The position numbers and the translations under genes were made by a program. A stretch of DNA of 32,413 bases from Amanita rubescens (Eukaryota > Basidiomycota > Agaricomycetes > Agaricales > Amanitaceae), in NCBI GenBank assembly GCA_015039365.1, contig WION01000571.1, forward strand, positions 1 through 32,413. Reading direction: 5' to 3'. Below the pieces are notes generated by a model. It worked only from the letters and a program-made list of their open reading frames with translations, did not search any database and was not told where the DNA came from. Of this stretch, positions 21,375 to 31,600 are shown in pieces. The number at the start of each line of letters is the position of its first letter. Positions within the stretch are counted from its first letter, which is position 1.

Positions 21375-21723
21375 ATGAAGGTACAGCTCTTGCTATAAGC
21401 TTTATGACCATGGCCAACTCACTCGTTTATGCAGTTCACTGCATTCGGTAGCATCATTGTCCTCACCCTCATCGGTGCCGCCACTGCCGCGAACATTGCC
21501 GCCCGCCAAACTGTAAGAAATGATAATTTGCATGCCTGTGATTTGGCTTCTAATACAGTCGTAGTTTTGCACACCGTCCAACTGCAAATGCCCAGCCGGG
21601 CGGCCAGGAGGGTATACATTCTGCGGCAACCCAAATCCTGACGCCAATTGCTGGACTGGCCACATCTATACCTGTAACACCCAAGGAACAACTTGCGGGG
21701 CTGTTAGCACCACTTGCCATTGA
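21375..21723 (+). CDS. Small secreted cysteine-rich protein (80 aa, 3 exons)
   Basis: Exons 21375-21380, 21435-21512 and 21565-21723 join in phase 0, with introns of 54 and 52 bases. The first exon holds only Met-Lys. The product starts MKFTAFGSIIVLTLIGAATA, a textbook signal peptide, then ANIAARQT. The mature part has eight cysteines spaced C-x4-C-x-C-x10-C-x8-C-x7-C-x6-C-x6-C and ends with His next to the stop. Proline and glycine surround the cysteines (KCPAGRPGGYTFC). An even cysteine number and a short secreted chain suggest a disulfide-bonded extracellular protein. It does not fit the hydrophobin spacing (paired CC). It could be an effector-like, antimicrobial or wall-associated protein; nothing in the sequence decides. 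The third-exon acceptor (TCGTAG) was chosen because the earlier CAG leads directly to a stop. Confidence 0.68.
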
Positions 21724-23774
21724 ATGCGGGTATCCTCAGGGTTGATGGAGCGTTGTATAGAATTGTCCTTTCCATGTAGCCGAATCGGAAAATACGAGAC
21801 GGATATGATCATGCATGTTAAGTTCTGAGCGAGACTTACGAAATAAAGCCAACAGATGGTGCTTGTGGCACAAGATCGACATTCTCTAGCATTTGAATCT
21901 TAGCTTGGTCACTGTTAGAGCTCAGGAAACCTTTAAGGGCCAATATATATAAGCTATGCTGGATGAAAAATGCTTGCCACTTTGAATCACACCGGATACC
22001 TCCCTCTGCCACCCAAACATTTGGTTTTGTATTGTAGGAATACCAATAAACGTAAAGCTCAACACATTACTTAACAACCAGGAAAACCGGTCGCAGTCAG
22101 TTGTCCATCCCATTCCGATAATCAACTCGCAGCCGACACCCAAGCGCATTACGAGCCCAGCCGGGAGAGCGATACGTTCCACGTTCAAACGATACAGAGC
22201 CTGTTTGGATAGGGGGTTTCGATTATTGACCAAGTCCGACACACATTTGTCACCCAGAGTGACTCTGGCCACCAACTCGTCCACGGTAAGTTTTGTGGCA
22301 CGAATGTACATAGAAGACTGCCATCTAGTTGGTATGCCCGAGCGATGCTGTCACGATTGGCCATCCAAGTGTGCCACTTTGGTGGGAAACACTAGATTTC
22401 CGGTCCGGCAACTTGGTTGCCATTACAAGCTCCTCTCCGTTGTGCTGCCCAGGATCTACAGGATTACCTTATGAAGGCATCAGCATCAGCATCACCCGGA
22501 TCACAAGACTACTCGCAACCGTTGCCCCGGTGAATAGTACTCATATGTCTCATCCCTCTACGTCTCATGCGATATCCCAGCCAAAGGCTTTTTGTGTGTG
22601 GGAAAACGACCGCGATAAGCGCGTTGGTCTGCCGAGGACCAGCGGATTCATTGGGCAGTAGCGTTGACCCTTTGCAGGTTGAATGCGCTTTGGCTCGAAC
22701 ATTTAAAACATTTTGTGCTGTCGTGAGGGCAAGCATCGCACGATATCATAACCTACGCCTCAAATTCATTATACCTTCCATCGGCTGTGACACCAACACT
22801 ATGCTGGCTCCGATTTCATCGGAGTCCGTGTCACTGGCAGAAAAAGTGACGCGTGCCGGCGTGCAAAGTGTCCAGAGGCAGATCTTGCCTTAACGGTTTC
22901 AGCCGAAATGTTGGCTGTCCATGATAGACCTATTTTTTCTAGAGAAGATTTTGCGACTAGTGCATGTACCATTCAAGCTTTCATCTCTCCAACTTCCAAG
23001 TCAGTTCCGAGGTTATCGCCCGTTATCGATTATGGTCATGTAACTTTAAGCCCCGTTGTAGCCGCCATCAACAGGCTGTCACTGATCGCGGGGACCGAGT
23101 TCGTGCACTCCTTACGACATTTACGATAACGATATCCCAAGATTGGACGAATTTTGTGCACGTATCAGACGTAGGCAAAGACACAACATAGCCACTGAAT
23201 GCACTTCACCGCAAGCGACAGTTGACTGGCCGCATAGCATTAAGCATACAATGCTGTGCTACGTGCAGGCCTGCGCATGCCCAAAAACAATAATAATACA
23301 GGGACAATGGTCCGGCAAACCAAGTTCCCGACCGCGTTGACGGGTTGGACAGGTCACAGCAGGCACGACCCACGCGTGATCAGGTTAGTCCTATTCCGGC
23401 TACCGAATCCCAGGCCTCGGAGTCTAGGCTATCTATATCGATTTCATTTTGGCATATACCTTGGAATAAGGATGCTATGCGTGCCGATTTAGTGGTGGGG
23501 AAGTCAATCCCGGGCGGGCGGACTTGACGCGGCTGTGAACCAAAACATGTTCCTGGGCATTCTCGGTCGAAGATTCCTTCCGAGGATGGGAAGATATATT
23601 GGACACGAGGCTTGGGGCTGTAGATAACCTGCCTCGAGCTCGGTACCCCTACGCCTCGCTACATTCATTTCGGCACTCACCACACCACACCACGCGCAGC
23701 ACACGCATCACATCTTGCATTCGTGTTTGGGTTGATAACTTAATAACCCTCTGATTCGGCAGCACGGACAAATC
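21724..23774. other. Stretch without a recognised gene
   Basis: Several medium ORFs overlap on both strands (minus 21922-22311, plus 22329-22661, plus 22567-22893), none with a recognisable domain or convincing splice partners. A TATATATAAG at about 21945 has no clear gene downstream. Simple AATAATAATA occurs near 23288. Confidence 0.35.
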
Positions 23775-23850
23775 CTTGTTTTCTCTTGCTTTTGTCGTCG
23801 TCACCATCTCTCTCGCTGTCTTGTACTCTCTTCAAGCGTTTCTTGAATTC
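23775..23850 (+). promoter_or_regulatory. Pyrimidine-rich promoter/leader tract
   Basis: CT-dominated sequence (TTTTCTCTTGCTTTTGTCG, CATCTCTCTCGCTGTCTTG) about 200 bases upstream of the coiled-coil gene at 24047. Such tracts are common at fungal transcription starts. Confidence 0.4.
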
Positions 23851-24046
23851 GACGCTCATCTTGTTGTAACCTATTGTTGTATTCTCCACCACACGTGCCA
23901 TCTTCTATTATCAGCACTCCTATTCTATCGACCGCACCACATAAACCCCACTGCACACATCCCATCCCATCCCAGCGCATCTGCTACCGCATCGCGTCTC
24001 ACAAACCAAACGAAACCGCATGCACTACCGTCTACCACTATTCAGC

Positions 24047-25156
24047 ATGTCCACAACCTCTATCGGCGCGGCTGCCATGACACCCTTCGCTATCGCTGGC
24101 CTATTCGCTTCCGTTTTCGGAGCGATCGCGTTCTGGGAACAACTTGAAGATCAGTACGCTGGAGACGATCTGTCTCTGGATCCCTCGTCTCCGTATTACT
24201 CATCGATGCTGGAGCCGAATAAGCAGGGAACAGCCGTACAAACCGAAGAAGACATGGAAACGACCGACAGGGGCGTTTCTGATATCGAGTTGAAGAAAGC
24301 CGTGCGAGATGTCGAGGGCCAGTTGAAGGGGACCCGAACGCGTTGCACGACTCTCGAGAGGGAGAGGGAAAGATACAAAGGCAAGGTGAAGAGCCTTGAG
24401 GAGCAGTTACTGAGAAGTCGGGAGGAGCAGGGCCGGCTGAGAGGTATTGTGAGGGAGAAGGCCAGTGAATTGGGTATTGTGAGGAGGGAGGTTGCGGCGT
24501 TGAGGAGAACGAGTGGGTTTGGTGAGGATCTGGGCGTCAAGTTGAAGGAGCAACTTGAGAGGGCCGATCAGTTCAAGAGCCAGCTGAAGAGGGTCTCCGA
24601 TATCCATGAAGAGTCGAACCATCGGCTTGTTGCAGAGTTGGAGGAATCACAGGTCGAGGTGAAGCGGCAGTCGTTGCTCATCGGATCTCTTCAGGAGTCG
24701 CTTGAAAGCGCAGTGGATCAAGCCAAGAGAAAAAGTCGGGTTGTAGATGAGCTAGAAGGCGAGCTAGACCAATTGAGGAAGGAGGTCAAGGAGTACGAGA
24801 GCAAATGGGTGGTGGTGGTTGGAACAGTCGGAGAGGACCTTGCGAGTACAAAGAAAGTGTTGGAGGCGCGTGATGAAGAGATTCGGGTCCTTCGTGAACA
24901 GCACGGGGAGATGGAACGCCGAGTCAGCCAGGCAACAGAGGAGATGGCCCAGCTAAGGTCGTCACTTGTCGCAGCAAAGGCACGCGAGGAGGATCTCAAG
25001 AGCAAACTGGGTGGCTTGGAGGACTCACAAGGGCTTCGAGAGGTTCTTGAAGAGGTTCGTCATGCGCTTGAGGATCAAAAAAGTACACCGGCGCATCATC
25101 GGTCGCGTTTGTCTTTGCTGGTGGAGAGCGTACGCCATCGAGTTGACAAATGGTAG
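24047..25156 (+). CDS. Coiled-coil protein with N-terminal membrane segment
   Basis: A single intronless frame. The ATG at 24047 gives 369 aa and has A at -3; the in-frame ATG at 24020 would add nine residues and has a poorer context. Residues about 4-28 (SIGAAAMTPFAIAGLFASVF) form one hydrophobic segment, either a membrane anchor or signal. A short linker with DPSSPYYSSM follows. From about residue 75 to near the end the chain is heptad-like and charged (LKKAVRDVEGQLKGTRTR, LEGELDQLRKEVKEYE, LEEVRHALEDQKS), a long dimeric coiled coil. It is probably a membrane-tethered structural or tethering protein. No family is recognised. It is convergent with the minus-strand genes further right. Confidence 0.78.
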   Translation: MSTTSIGAAAMTPFAIAGLFASVFGAIAFWEQLEDQYAGDDLSLDPSSPYYSSMLEPNKQGTAVQTEEDMETTDRGVSDIELKKAVRDVEGQLKGTRTRCTTLERERERYKGKVKSLEEQLLRSREEQGRLRGIVREKASELGIVRREVAALRRTSGFGEDLGVKLKEQLERADQFKSQLKRVSDIHEESNHRLVAELEESQVEVKRQSLLIGSLQESLESAVDQAKRKSRVVDELEGELDQLRKEVKEYESKWVVVVGTVGEDLASTKKVLEARDEEIRVLREQHGEMERRVSQATEEMAQLRSSLVAAKAREEDLKSKLGGLEDSQGLREVLEEVRHALEDQKSTPAHHRSRLSLLVESVRHRVDKW

Positions 25157-25799
25157 AAACAAACATGTTGTAACACGTATGCCATAATATATTACAATAC
25201 AGTCGATCCGCCTGATAAGATAGCTCCGGTAGTAATGACACCAAGTCGACAGTTCACGTAGACTATGTAGGGAAGGCGAACTAAAAGGGAGATAGACCGG
25301 CAAAACATATTCTGACTTGAATACCGTTTTTGCTTTTTGCAATATCATTCGCAAGGACCCCGACACCAAGATATACTCGCTGGCGCAGTTCAAACGTTAC
25401 TTCTTTGCACGCACTCTCATTCTACTCATTATCCACCATTTTTTCCTGTGCGCCTATATTGCATCCGTATATCACTAAGAGACGGTTTCGGCAGCCTTCC
25501 AGATTTGAGATTGACGCCATTGTAGGTCGAACGACAATATTCATTGGGTTCGAGCCAGACCTGTGAGATTAAAATGAACAAAAAAACACCGCACGATGGT
25601 TAGTCGCTTGGGCGGGAACGGAGTCGCAGTGTATGATAATTTGGATGAGAAAAAGGAGGAAATATAGCGCCGCACATATCCTAATACAGACTATTGTACA
25701 CATGTCAAGACAAAAATTGGCGAGTTGCAAAGTTACGGCCATGATATCGTGATGTGTCGTAAATAGCAAAAGATGAACATCATACATGCTCATATGTAT
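25157..25799. other. Convergent intergenic region
   Basis: It lies between the 3' ends of the coiled-coil gene and the minus-strand membrane-protein gene. It is AT-rich, with short ORFs only; nothing else was recognised. Confidence 0.4.
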
Positions 25800-27143
25800 T
25801 CAGCGCCCACGCTCCTTGCTGATGATTTCGTTTGAATGTTCAAGAACCGAAACCCTCATTTTTTTAGAGAAGAAGCGGCCGACGAGGAAAGACATGGACG
25901 CCACGGCGATAACGGAACCGGAGAAAGTAGGGAGATGATACCAGCAGCTTCGATGAGAGTGAAAGAGGCCCTTTGGTGATGCGGAGTTCGAAAATAGTTA
26001 TGTTCACGATGACGATGCACCGACGACCATTAATGTTGCAATAAAAAGGGCACACTGCATTGACAATATCAGTCTCGTAAAGGTTGGGTTTTAGAGGGAC
26101 ACCCGGTATGGCGTAGGTCCAGAACCACTGGCTTGCAAAAGGCATTCCCCTAGGAACACTTGCGGCCCAGCCTAACCCAATATACACAAAGCCTGGAATC
26201 AGAAATCCGACTGTGAAGAGTGGAAATGTGAGAGTCAAGAGGGCCACAGGTCCCTCTGTTGCGCTGGGAACACGCTTAGCCCCACAAACCCAGCAAAAAG
26301 ATACGCGTACTTAAATATCGTGGAATATACCAAGCCAGCACCTGCGATGGAAAGTGTTCCCAGAGCTGTTGTATAGTTGCCCGTGAATCGCAGCATTGCC
26401 TGGTCAAACATGTCAGACAAAAAGGGCTGCGAATACCAATATATCGTACCTCTCCCCAATCACGAAGTCCGCGATAATTCGTGAGCTCTGCGATGGCTTG
26501 GGTCTTTACCGTATACCCGAATTCCTCCAGATCGTCATTAAGATCGTGAAGCTTCATTGAAGGAATATCAATAGGACAGCAACATTGAAAGCGACGCGAA
26601 CCGTACATGTTCTCGCACCAAACGAGTCGTCTTGACGTGCTCCAAATACGCTTTCAACAAAGTCTCTTGATCGGGAGCGAGAGGTTCCACGTCGGGCTCG
26701 AGCGTCGAAAAACGCTCGCCCTAGAACCCGATTTGAACACGTCGCCGAGAACAGTTCAGTTTTACGGGAAACACGAACCGGGCCAGCGATCTGCGTGCCG
26801 TAACTTTCTTGATAGCGTCATCTGGTAGTTTGTCGCGCAGCTCGTCGAGCATTTTCATCCGCTTTTTACGTGACGCTAGCACCTAAACCCAAGTTAGAGA
26901 GGTAGGAAAGCAGAGCAAGTGGAAGAGGCAATCACCAGGTACTTCAACGTGTCTCGATCCTTCTCCAAAGTTTCGATATCATGTCTATAACACTGGCGTA
27001 TTTCTCTCTTATTCAAAAATATTAGCACGTGCTTGACCGTTATCGACGATGCACACCTCCATTTTATCGAAATGATCCGTAGACGTTGGAAGGAGGAAAC
27101 CTGTGATTCCCTTGATGACTGGATACCAAGACGTTCGTCGAGC
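25800..27143 (-). pseudogene. Multi-pass membrane protein gene, 3' end decayed
   Basis: On the minus strand, exons join in phase as 27143-27057 (SWYPVIKGITGFLLPTSTDH), 26992-26936 (RHDIETLEKDRDTLKYL) and 26882 onward (RKKRMKMLDELRDKLPDDAI). These continue to TLLKAYLEHVKTTRLVREH, KTQAIAELTNYRGLRDWGE, a glycine-rich hydrophobic exon (TTALGTLSIAGAGLVYSTIF) and TFPLFTVGFLIPGFVYIGLG. The plan is a cytosolic helical N-terminal part and a C-terminal set of about four membrane segments. The last part reads as hydrophobic pieces in different frames: ALFIATLMVVGASS, NITIFELRITKG, AAGII and FSGSVIAVASMSFLVGRFFS. These cannot be connected without frame changes (about 25860-26060). The true N-terminus was not found. 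Family unknown; I have the impression of a Rhizoctonia-type expanded family but cannot confirm it. Confidence 0.5.
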
Positions 27144-28632
27144 CTAATGGTAAAAAACTAGACTTGAAGGACGTACATCGCTTTATTTTCAAGAGGAGTC
27201 GTTGCATGCCGGAGAAGGGGAGATATGGGGCTCGAATGTCACATTCATCAAAAGAGCGTACTTTTATATGTGTTGCGTGTCAAGAATCAAGAACTTGACA
27301 TGAAAACCTAATCAAAGTCTCCCGTAACTTGGACATCCGATTATGCACTTATCGATTATTCGGTGAACTGAGCAAAGGACAGCTGAAGGATGACATGTAC
27401 GCACCACAGCTTGGCCTGCGCACAGCGAAACAGTGCCGTGGAGTACGTAAAGCATAAAACCGTTGCAAACATGAGTGTTCTGTGTTCATGGTAAATCCAA
27501 ACGTAGAGAGTATGCGAGTTGCGCTCACCAAATCCTGCTCAACTTTCCCAGCGTTGCTTATTGAGGAAGATTTTCCCACACCAGCTCATTGCCGTGCCTT
27601 GCCTAATACAGAAGAAACATAAGAGCTTGTAAGTTGGTCGGCCCGAACTCACCATCGATGGTTCAATACAACCATATTGGCTCTCCATCCGTACCGGGTA
27701 CTAACTACAACAGGCATTCACGCCTTGTACCCTTCGCCGGTTTTTCCGAGGCCTCTTATCCTGACACGGACTTTCCCGACGGCGAAACGCGAGACACCGC
27801 ATTTTCCGGTGTGATTGGTTCCCACTTCTCAGCGTGACATTGAAACTGATTTACAGTGCACCCCACGTAAGTAAAGAACTCGCCACCACTCACCCAGACG
27901 CGCCATTCCATTTTCTCTCTAGGGGAATTCTCTCTGGCCAACGTGTTGCTGAAATTGCTCACCTCTTTCTCTCTGGACACATAAACTGGCAAACTCTTGA
28001 TCATTTCTTGACTGATATCATGTCTCTTACTAGACTCTCGGGCTCTGTACAGGATTTCATCGGACTTCTGGAACAACTCAATGGCGCCGATACCGCACGG
28101 CACTACTTTGACTCTGTCTATCTCAGTTCCAAGGTCGAGGCCCTCATTGGATCCCGGGCAGCGGATAGATCCGAGCGGAGTGTGAAGCGGGGGCAAATCT
28201 TTTGGACGGCCAGATTGAGTCCGACGCAAACAACTTCCATCTATCTGTTACAAAAAAATAATATAGTCTCTCGGCATAGAAAAATACAATATTATGTCCC
28301 TCACCCGTATGAATAAGTATTGTTGTATCATACGTTCAATCTACGAATGGAAAACGACATGCCATAAATGAATACTAGCCGGGGAGCGTTTTTCTCGTCT
28401 GCGACGTCGACGTCCAGAAGCCTCGTACTCCCGGTATGCCTTCCAACAATGATGTCAGCGCGCCAGTGTTGCTGCGCACAGGCGTTGGTCGACGCTTAGT
28501 GGATGTCGATGACGGGATATCCATCTCGTCCGGTTCTTCAATTAGCGTTCGGGAAATTACAGCCGGAGAGTGCGTGTTCTGAGTAGCCCCTGCTCGTAAT
28601 GTATTCAGTTCACTGCCAATATTAGCGAGAGA
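27144..28632. other. Unresolved region with overlapping antisense ORFs
   Basis: Frames of about 157-160 codons overlap on opposite strands (plus 27834-28316, minus 28229-27756), and neither has a recognised domain. On the minus strand near 27560-27590 a short AGVGKSSSISNAGK resembles a P-loop but has no other GTPase motifs in frame. It may hold the N-terminal exons of the membrane-protein gene; I could not assemble them. Confidence 0.3.
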
Positions 28633-31600
28633 TCAATCTTCCTCACCGGTGATGACCTGACTGGAGTCGACCCCCGCCGTCCCTTCGTACAGTGGGCGCT
28701 TCCAGTCTAACCCGGTTGTGGCGCTTCGGCGCCTCTCCTGAACTTGATACTGAAGTTCCCCAGCTTTACTCAATGCATCTACGCCCTGGGACTCGGTAAG
28801 TTTCTTCGCCACTGCCTCACCTACTTTCAAAACGCCATCTTGTTTCGACCGTTGAAAGGCTAGAGCTTCAGCCCCACGGGCCTGCGTGACTTCCTTCATC
28901 TGTTCAAGGTGCGCCATGAGTGTGGAAGTCGCGGTTTGCAGCTGAATTACCTTTGTAAATTTGTTGTCCTTGTCCCTAATTCGCTCCCTCTCCAGGCGTA
29001 GTTCCTCCGTTACCGTCTCGCGGGATTTCTTCACATCAACAAGGTTCTGCTTGAGTCTCTTGATTTCCTCCATCTGCCTTTTCACCGTCTGATGCATCTC
29101 CATCAACTGGTTAGTCGACATTCCTTTCCGCGCTTCCGTCTCTTCTATGTCGCGCTGTGGGTGTTGCAGTTCTGAGGTCAGAGACCGTATGGTTTCAGTC
29201 TTTTGCTCTATGTCCCTGCGTGCATCGTCGAGTAGGTTCCGCAACTGGTCCCGTTCAACAGTCGTGGAGTCGAGCGTCCCCTTGAGTTCGTTTTTCTGAC
29301 TCTCCAAGGTCATTTGTATCTCCCCCGATTGTCTGGTCAACGTCGCTTTCCGCTGCTCCAGTTCTTCCATGACGCTCTGCAATTGTTGTACTGAAGATGA
29401 CAAGGAGCGCACGGTTTCAGTCTTTTGCGAAATGTCATTGCGTGAACCGTCAAGAAGGTTTTGCAGCTTGTGACGTTCAGCAATTGTCGATTGAAGAGCG
29501 TTCTTCGTCTCTTCGTACTGCCTCTGTAGTGTTTCGATCCTCTGCCTCAGCGACTGGGCCTCCGTTTCGTCCTGCTTTACTGTGGTCTCGAGCTCAGAGC
29601 GCTTCTCGCGCGAGTCGCGTAATTGTAACCTCAGTCTCGTAACCTCGTTAGTTAAACTCGTCACGTTATTCTGGGCCGTGCGCAACGACTGTTCGGTAGG
29701 GCCGCGGTTGCTCTTCAGTGAGCTGAGTTCTTCACGAAGCTTGGTGATGCTATCGCGCATGCCGTCCGACGCTGCACGCATGCTCAGAAGTTCGACTTCT
29801 CTTTTCTCCGAAGAGACCGTAACCTGTGAGAACTGATCCTTCGTATTCGCCAATTCTCTTTCCAGTTTCTTGGCGTCCTCGGACTGCTTGTTCAGGCGAG
29901 TCTCAAGCTCGGCCTGTGCCTTAATCCCCCTCTGAGCATCCTGAAGATCGTCCGCCGCTTTCTTCTCCGCCTTCGCCAGTAAACCTGTGAATTTCTGAAG
30001 CTCGGCGTACAACGATTCCGCCTCCGCCGTCTTGACCTTGATCATCTCCTCAAGAGAGCTGTTTTGATAACGCAACCCATCCATGTTAGACGATAGACTC
30101 GCGAATTCTTGTTGCAGCGTCGCTAACGAGCTATCTCGGACGTTGAGCGCGCTGTGGGAGGTATTGAGTGTACCGCGGAGGTGATTGATCTCTTTGTCCT
30201 TCCGTTCGGAATCCCCAAGTGCGACAGAAAGCGCTTGCTCCCGTTCTTCAAGCGTGGAATTTGCCGTTTGTAAACGAGCCGCCGTCTCGGAGAGTTTATC
30301 GTCCTTGTACTTGGTCTGCTCCATCTCCAGGCGCGATTGCTCGGTTACTGTCTCGTAGGATTTCTTCAGCTCGGAAAGATCCCGCTCAATCTTCCTGATT
30401 TCCTCCACCTGCTTTTTCACCGTCTCCTGCATCTCCGAGGACCGGCCGACCAATGTTTCTCTCTGCGTCTCCATATCTTTCACGACGTTCTGTGAGTGTT
30501 GCAATGACGAAGTCAGAGAAAGTATGGTCTCGAGCTTCTGGGAAATGTCGCTGCGTGCATCGTCAAGCAGGCCCTGCAATTTGTCACGTTCAGCAGCCGT
30601 GGAGTCGAGCGTTCCCCTGCTTTCGTCTTTCTGCCTCTCCATGGTGGCCCGCATCTCCGCTGACTGTTGCACCAACACTGCCTTCTCTTTCTTCAGCTCT
30701 TCCACGATGCTCTCCAAGTCTCGCAACGATGATGATAAGGAGCTGACCGTCTCGGTCTTTTGCAGTACGTCATCGCGTGCATCGTCAAGGAGGCCTTGCA
30801 GCTCATAGCGTTGAGCAGTTGTAGATTCGAGAGCTCCCCTCGTCTCCTCCAAGTCGTGTCCTCGTGTAAATACCATTTCTTGCATCTCCTCGTACTGCCT
30901 CTGTAACGTCTCATTCCCCTGCTTCAGTAATTGTGCTTCCGCTGCATCCTGCCTCACTGTCTCCTCCAGCTCGGAACACTTCTCCTGCGAATCCTGTAAT
31001 TGCGACCTCAGCTGCACGACGTCATCAGTTAACTTTGCTGCGTTCTTCTCGGCCTTCCGTAATGACTGTTCGATGGAACCGCGGTCGCTCTTCAATGAGC
31101 TGAGTTCTTGACGAAGTTTGGTGATATCGTCGCGCATACCATCCGACTCTTTGCGCGTGTCCAAGAGCTCCTGTCCTCTTTGTTCCGAAAGGCCGGTAAG
31201 CTGCGTGAGTCGACCCTTTGCATTCGTCAGCTCTCTCTCCAGCGCTTTCGAATGCTCGGACTGCTTGTTTAGGCGATTCCCGAGCTCAGTTTGCCGAGAA
31301 GCCGACGTCTGTAGTTCCTTCTCCCTCCTCCTCTGTTCATCTTCGGCTTTCTTGAGTCGGTTCCTCAACTCCTTCACTCCGTCATCTTTTGACTTTCCTT
31401 CCAAACGCGAACGGTCCAGGTCTTGGCGAAGCGCAGTCACCTGCAAGGACTGTTTCTTTATCTCCTCCTGAGCATTCTGAAGATCGTCCGCCGCTTTCTT
31501 CTCTGCTCTCGACAGCAAATCCGTGATTTTCTGAAGCTCAGCTTTCAACGATTCCGATTCCACCGTCTTGACCTTGACCGTCTCCTCAAGAGAGCTGCTT

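Noticed and set aside
23634..23648. TCGAGCTCGGTACCC resembling a cloning polylinker
   Set aside because: About 15 bases only, and flanking sequence continues as ordinary genomic DNA with no vector sequence. Probably coincidence.
24196..25005. Minus-strand ORFs opposite the coiled-coil gene
   Set aside because: They are Ser/Leu-rich shadows expected opposite E/K/L-rich coiled-coil coding sequence.
25540..25570. tRNA-like T-arm around GGGTTCGAGCC
   Set aside because: No acceptor, D or anticodon arm can be folded at the right distance.
27540..27600. P-loop-like AGVGKSS on the minus strand
   Set aside because: No switch or NKxD motif in a joinable frame; a stop precedes it closely. Too little to call a GTPase.
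27834..28316. 160-codon plus ORF as a gene
   Set aside because: An equally long antisense ORF overlaps it and neither shows a domain. Left unresolved and not called.
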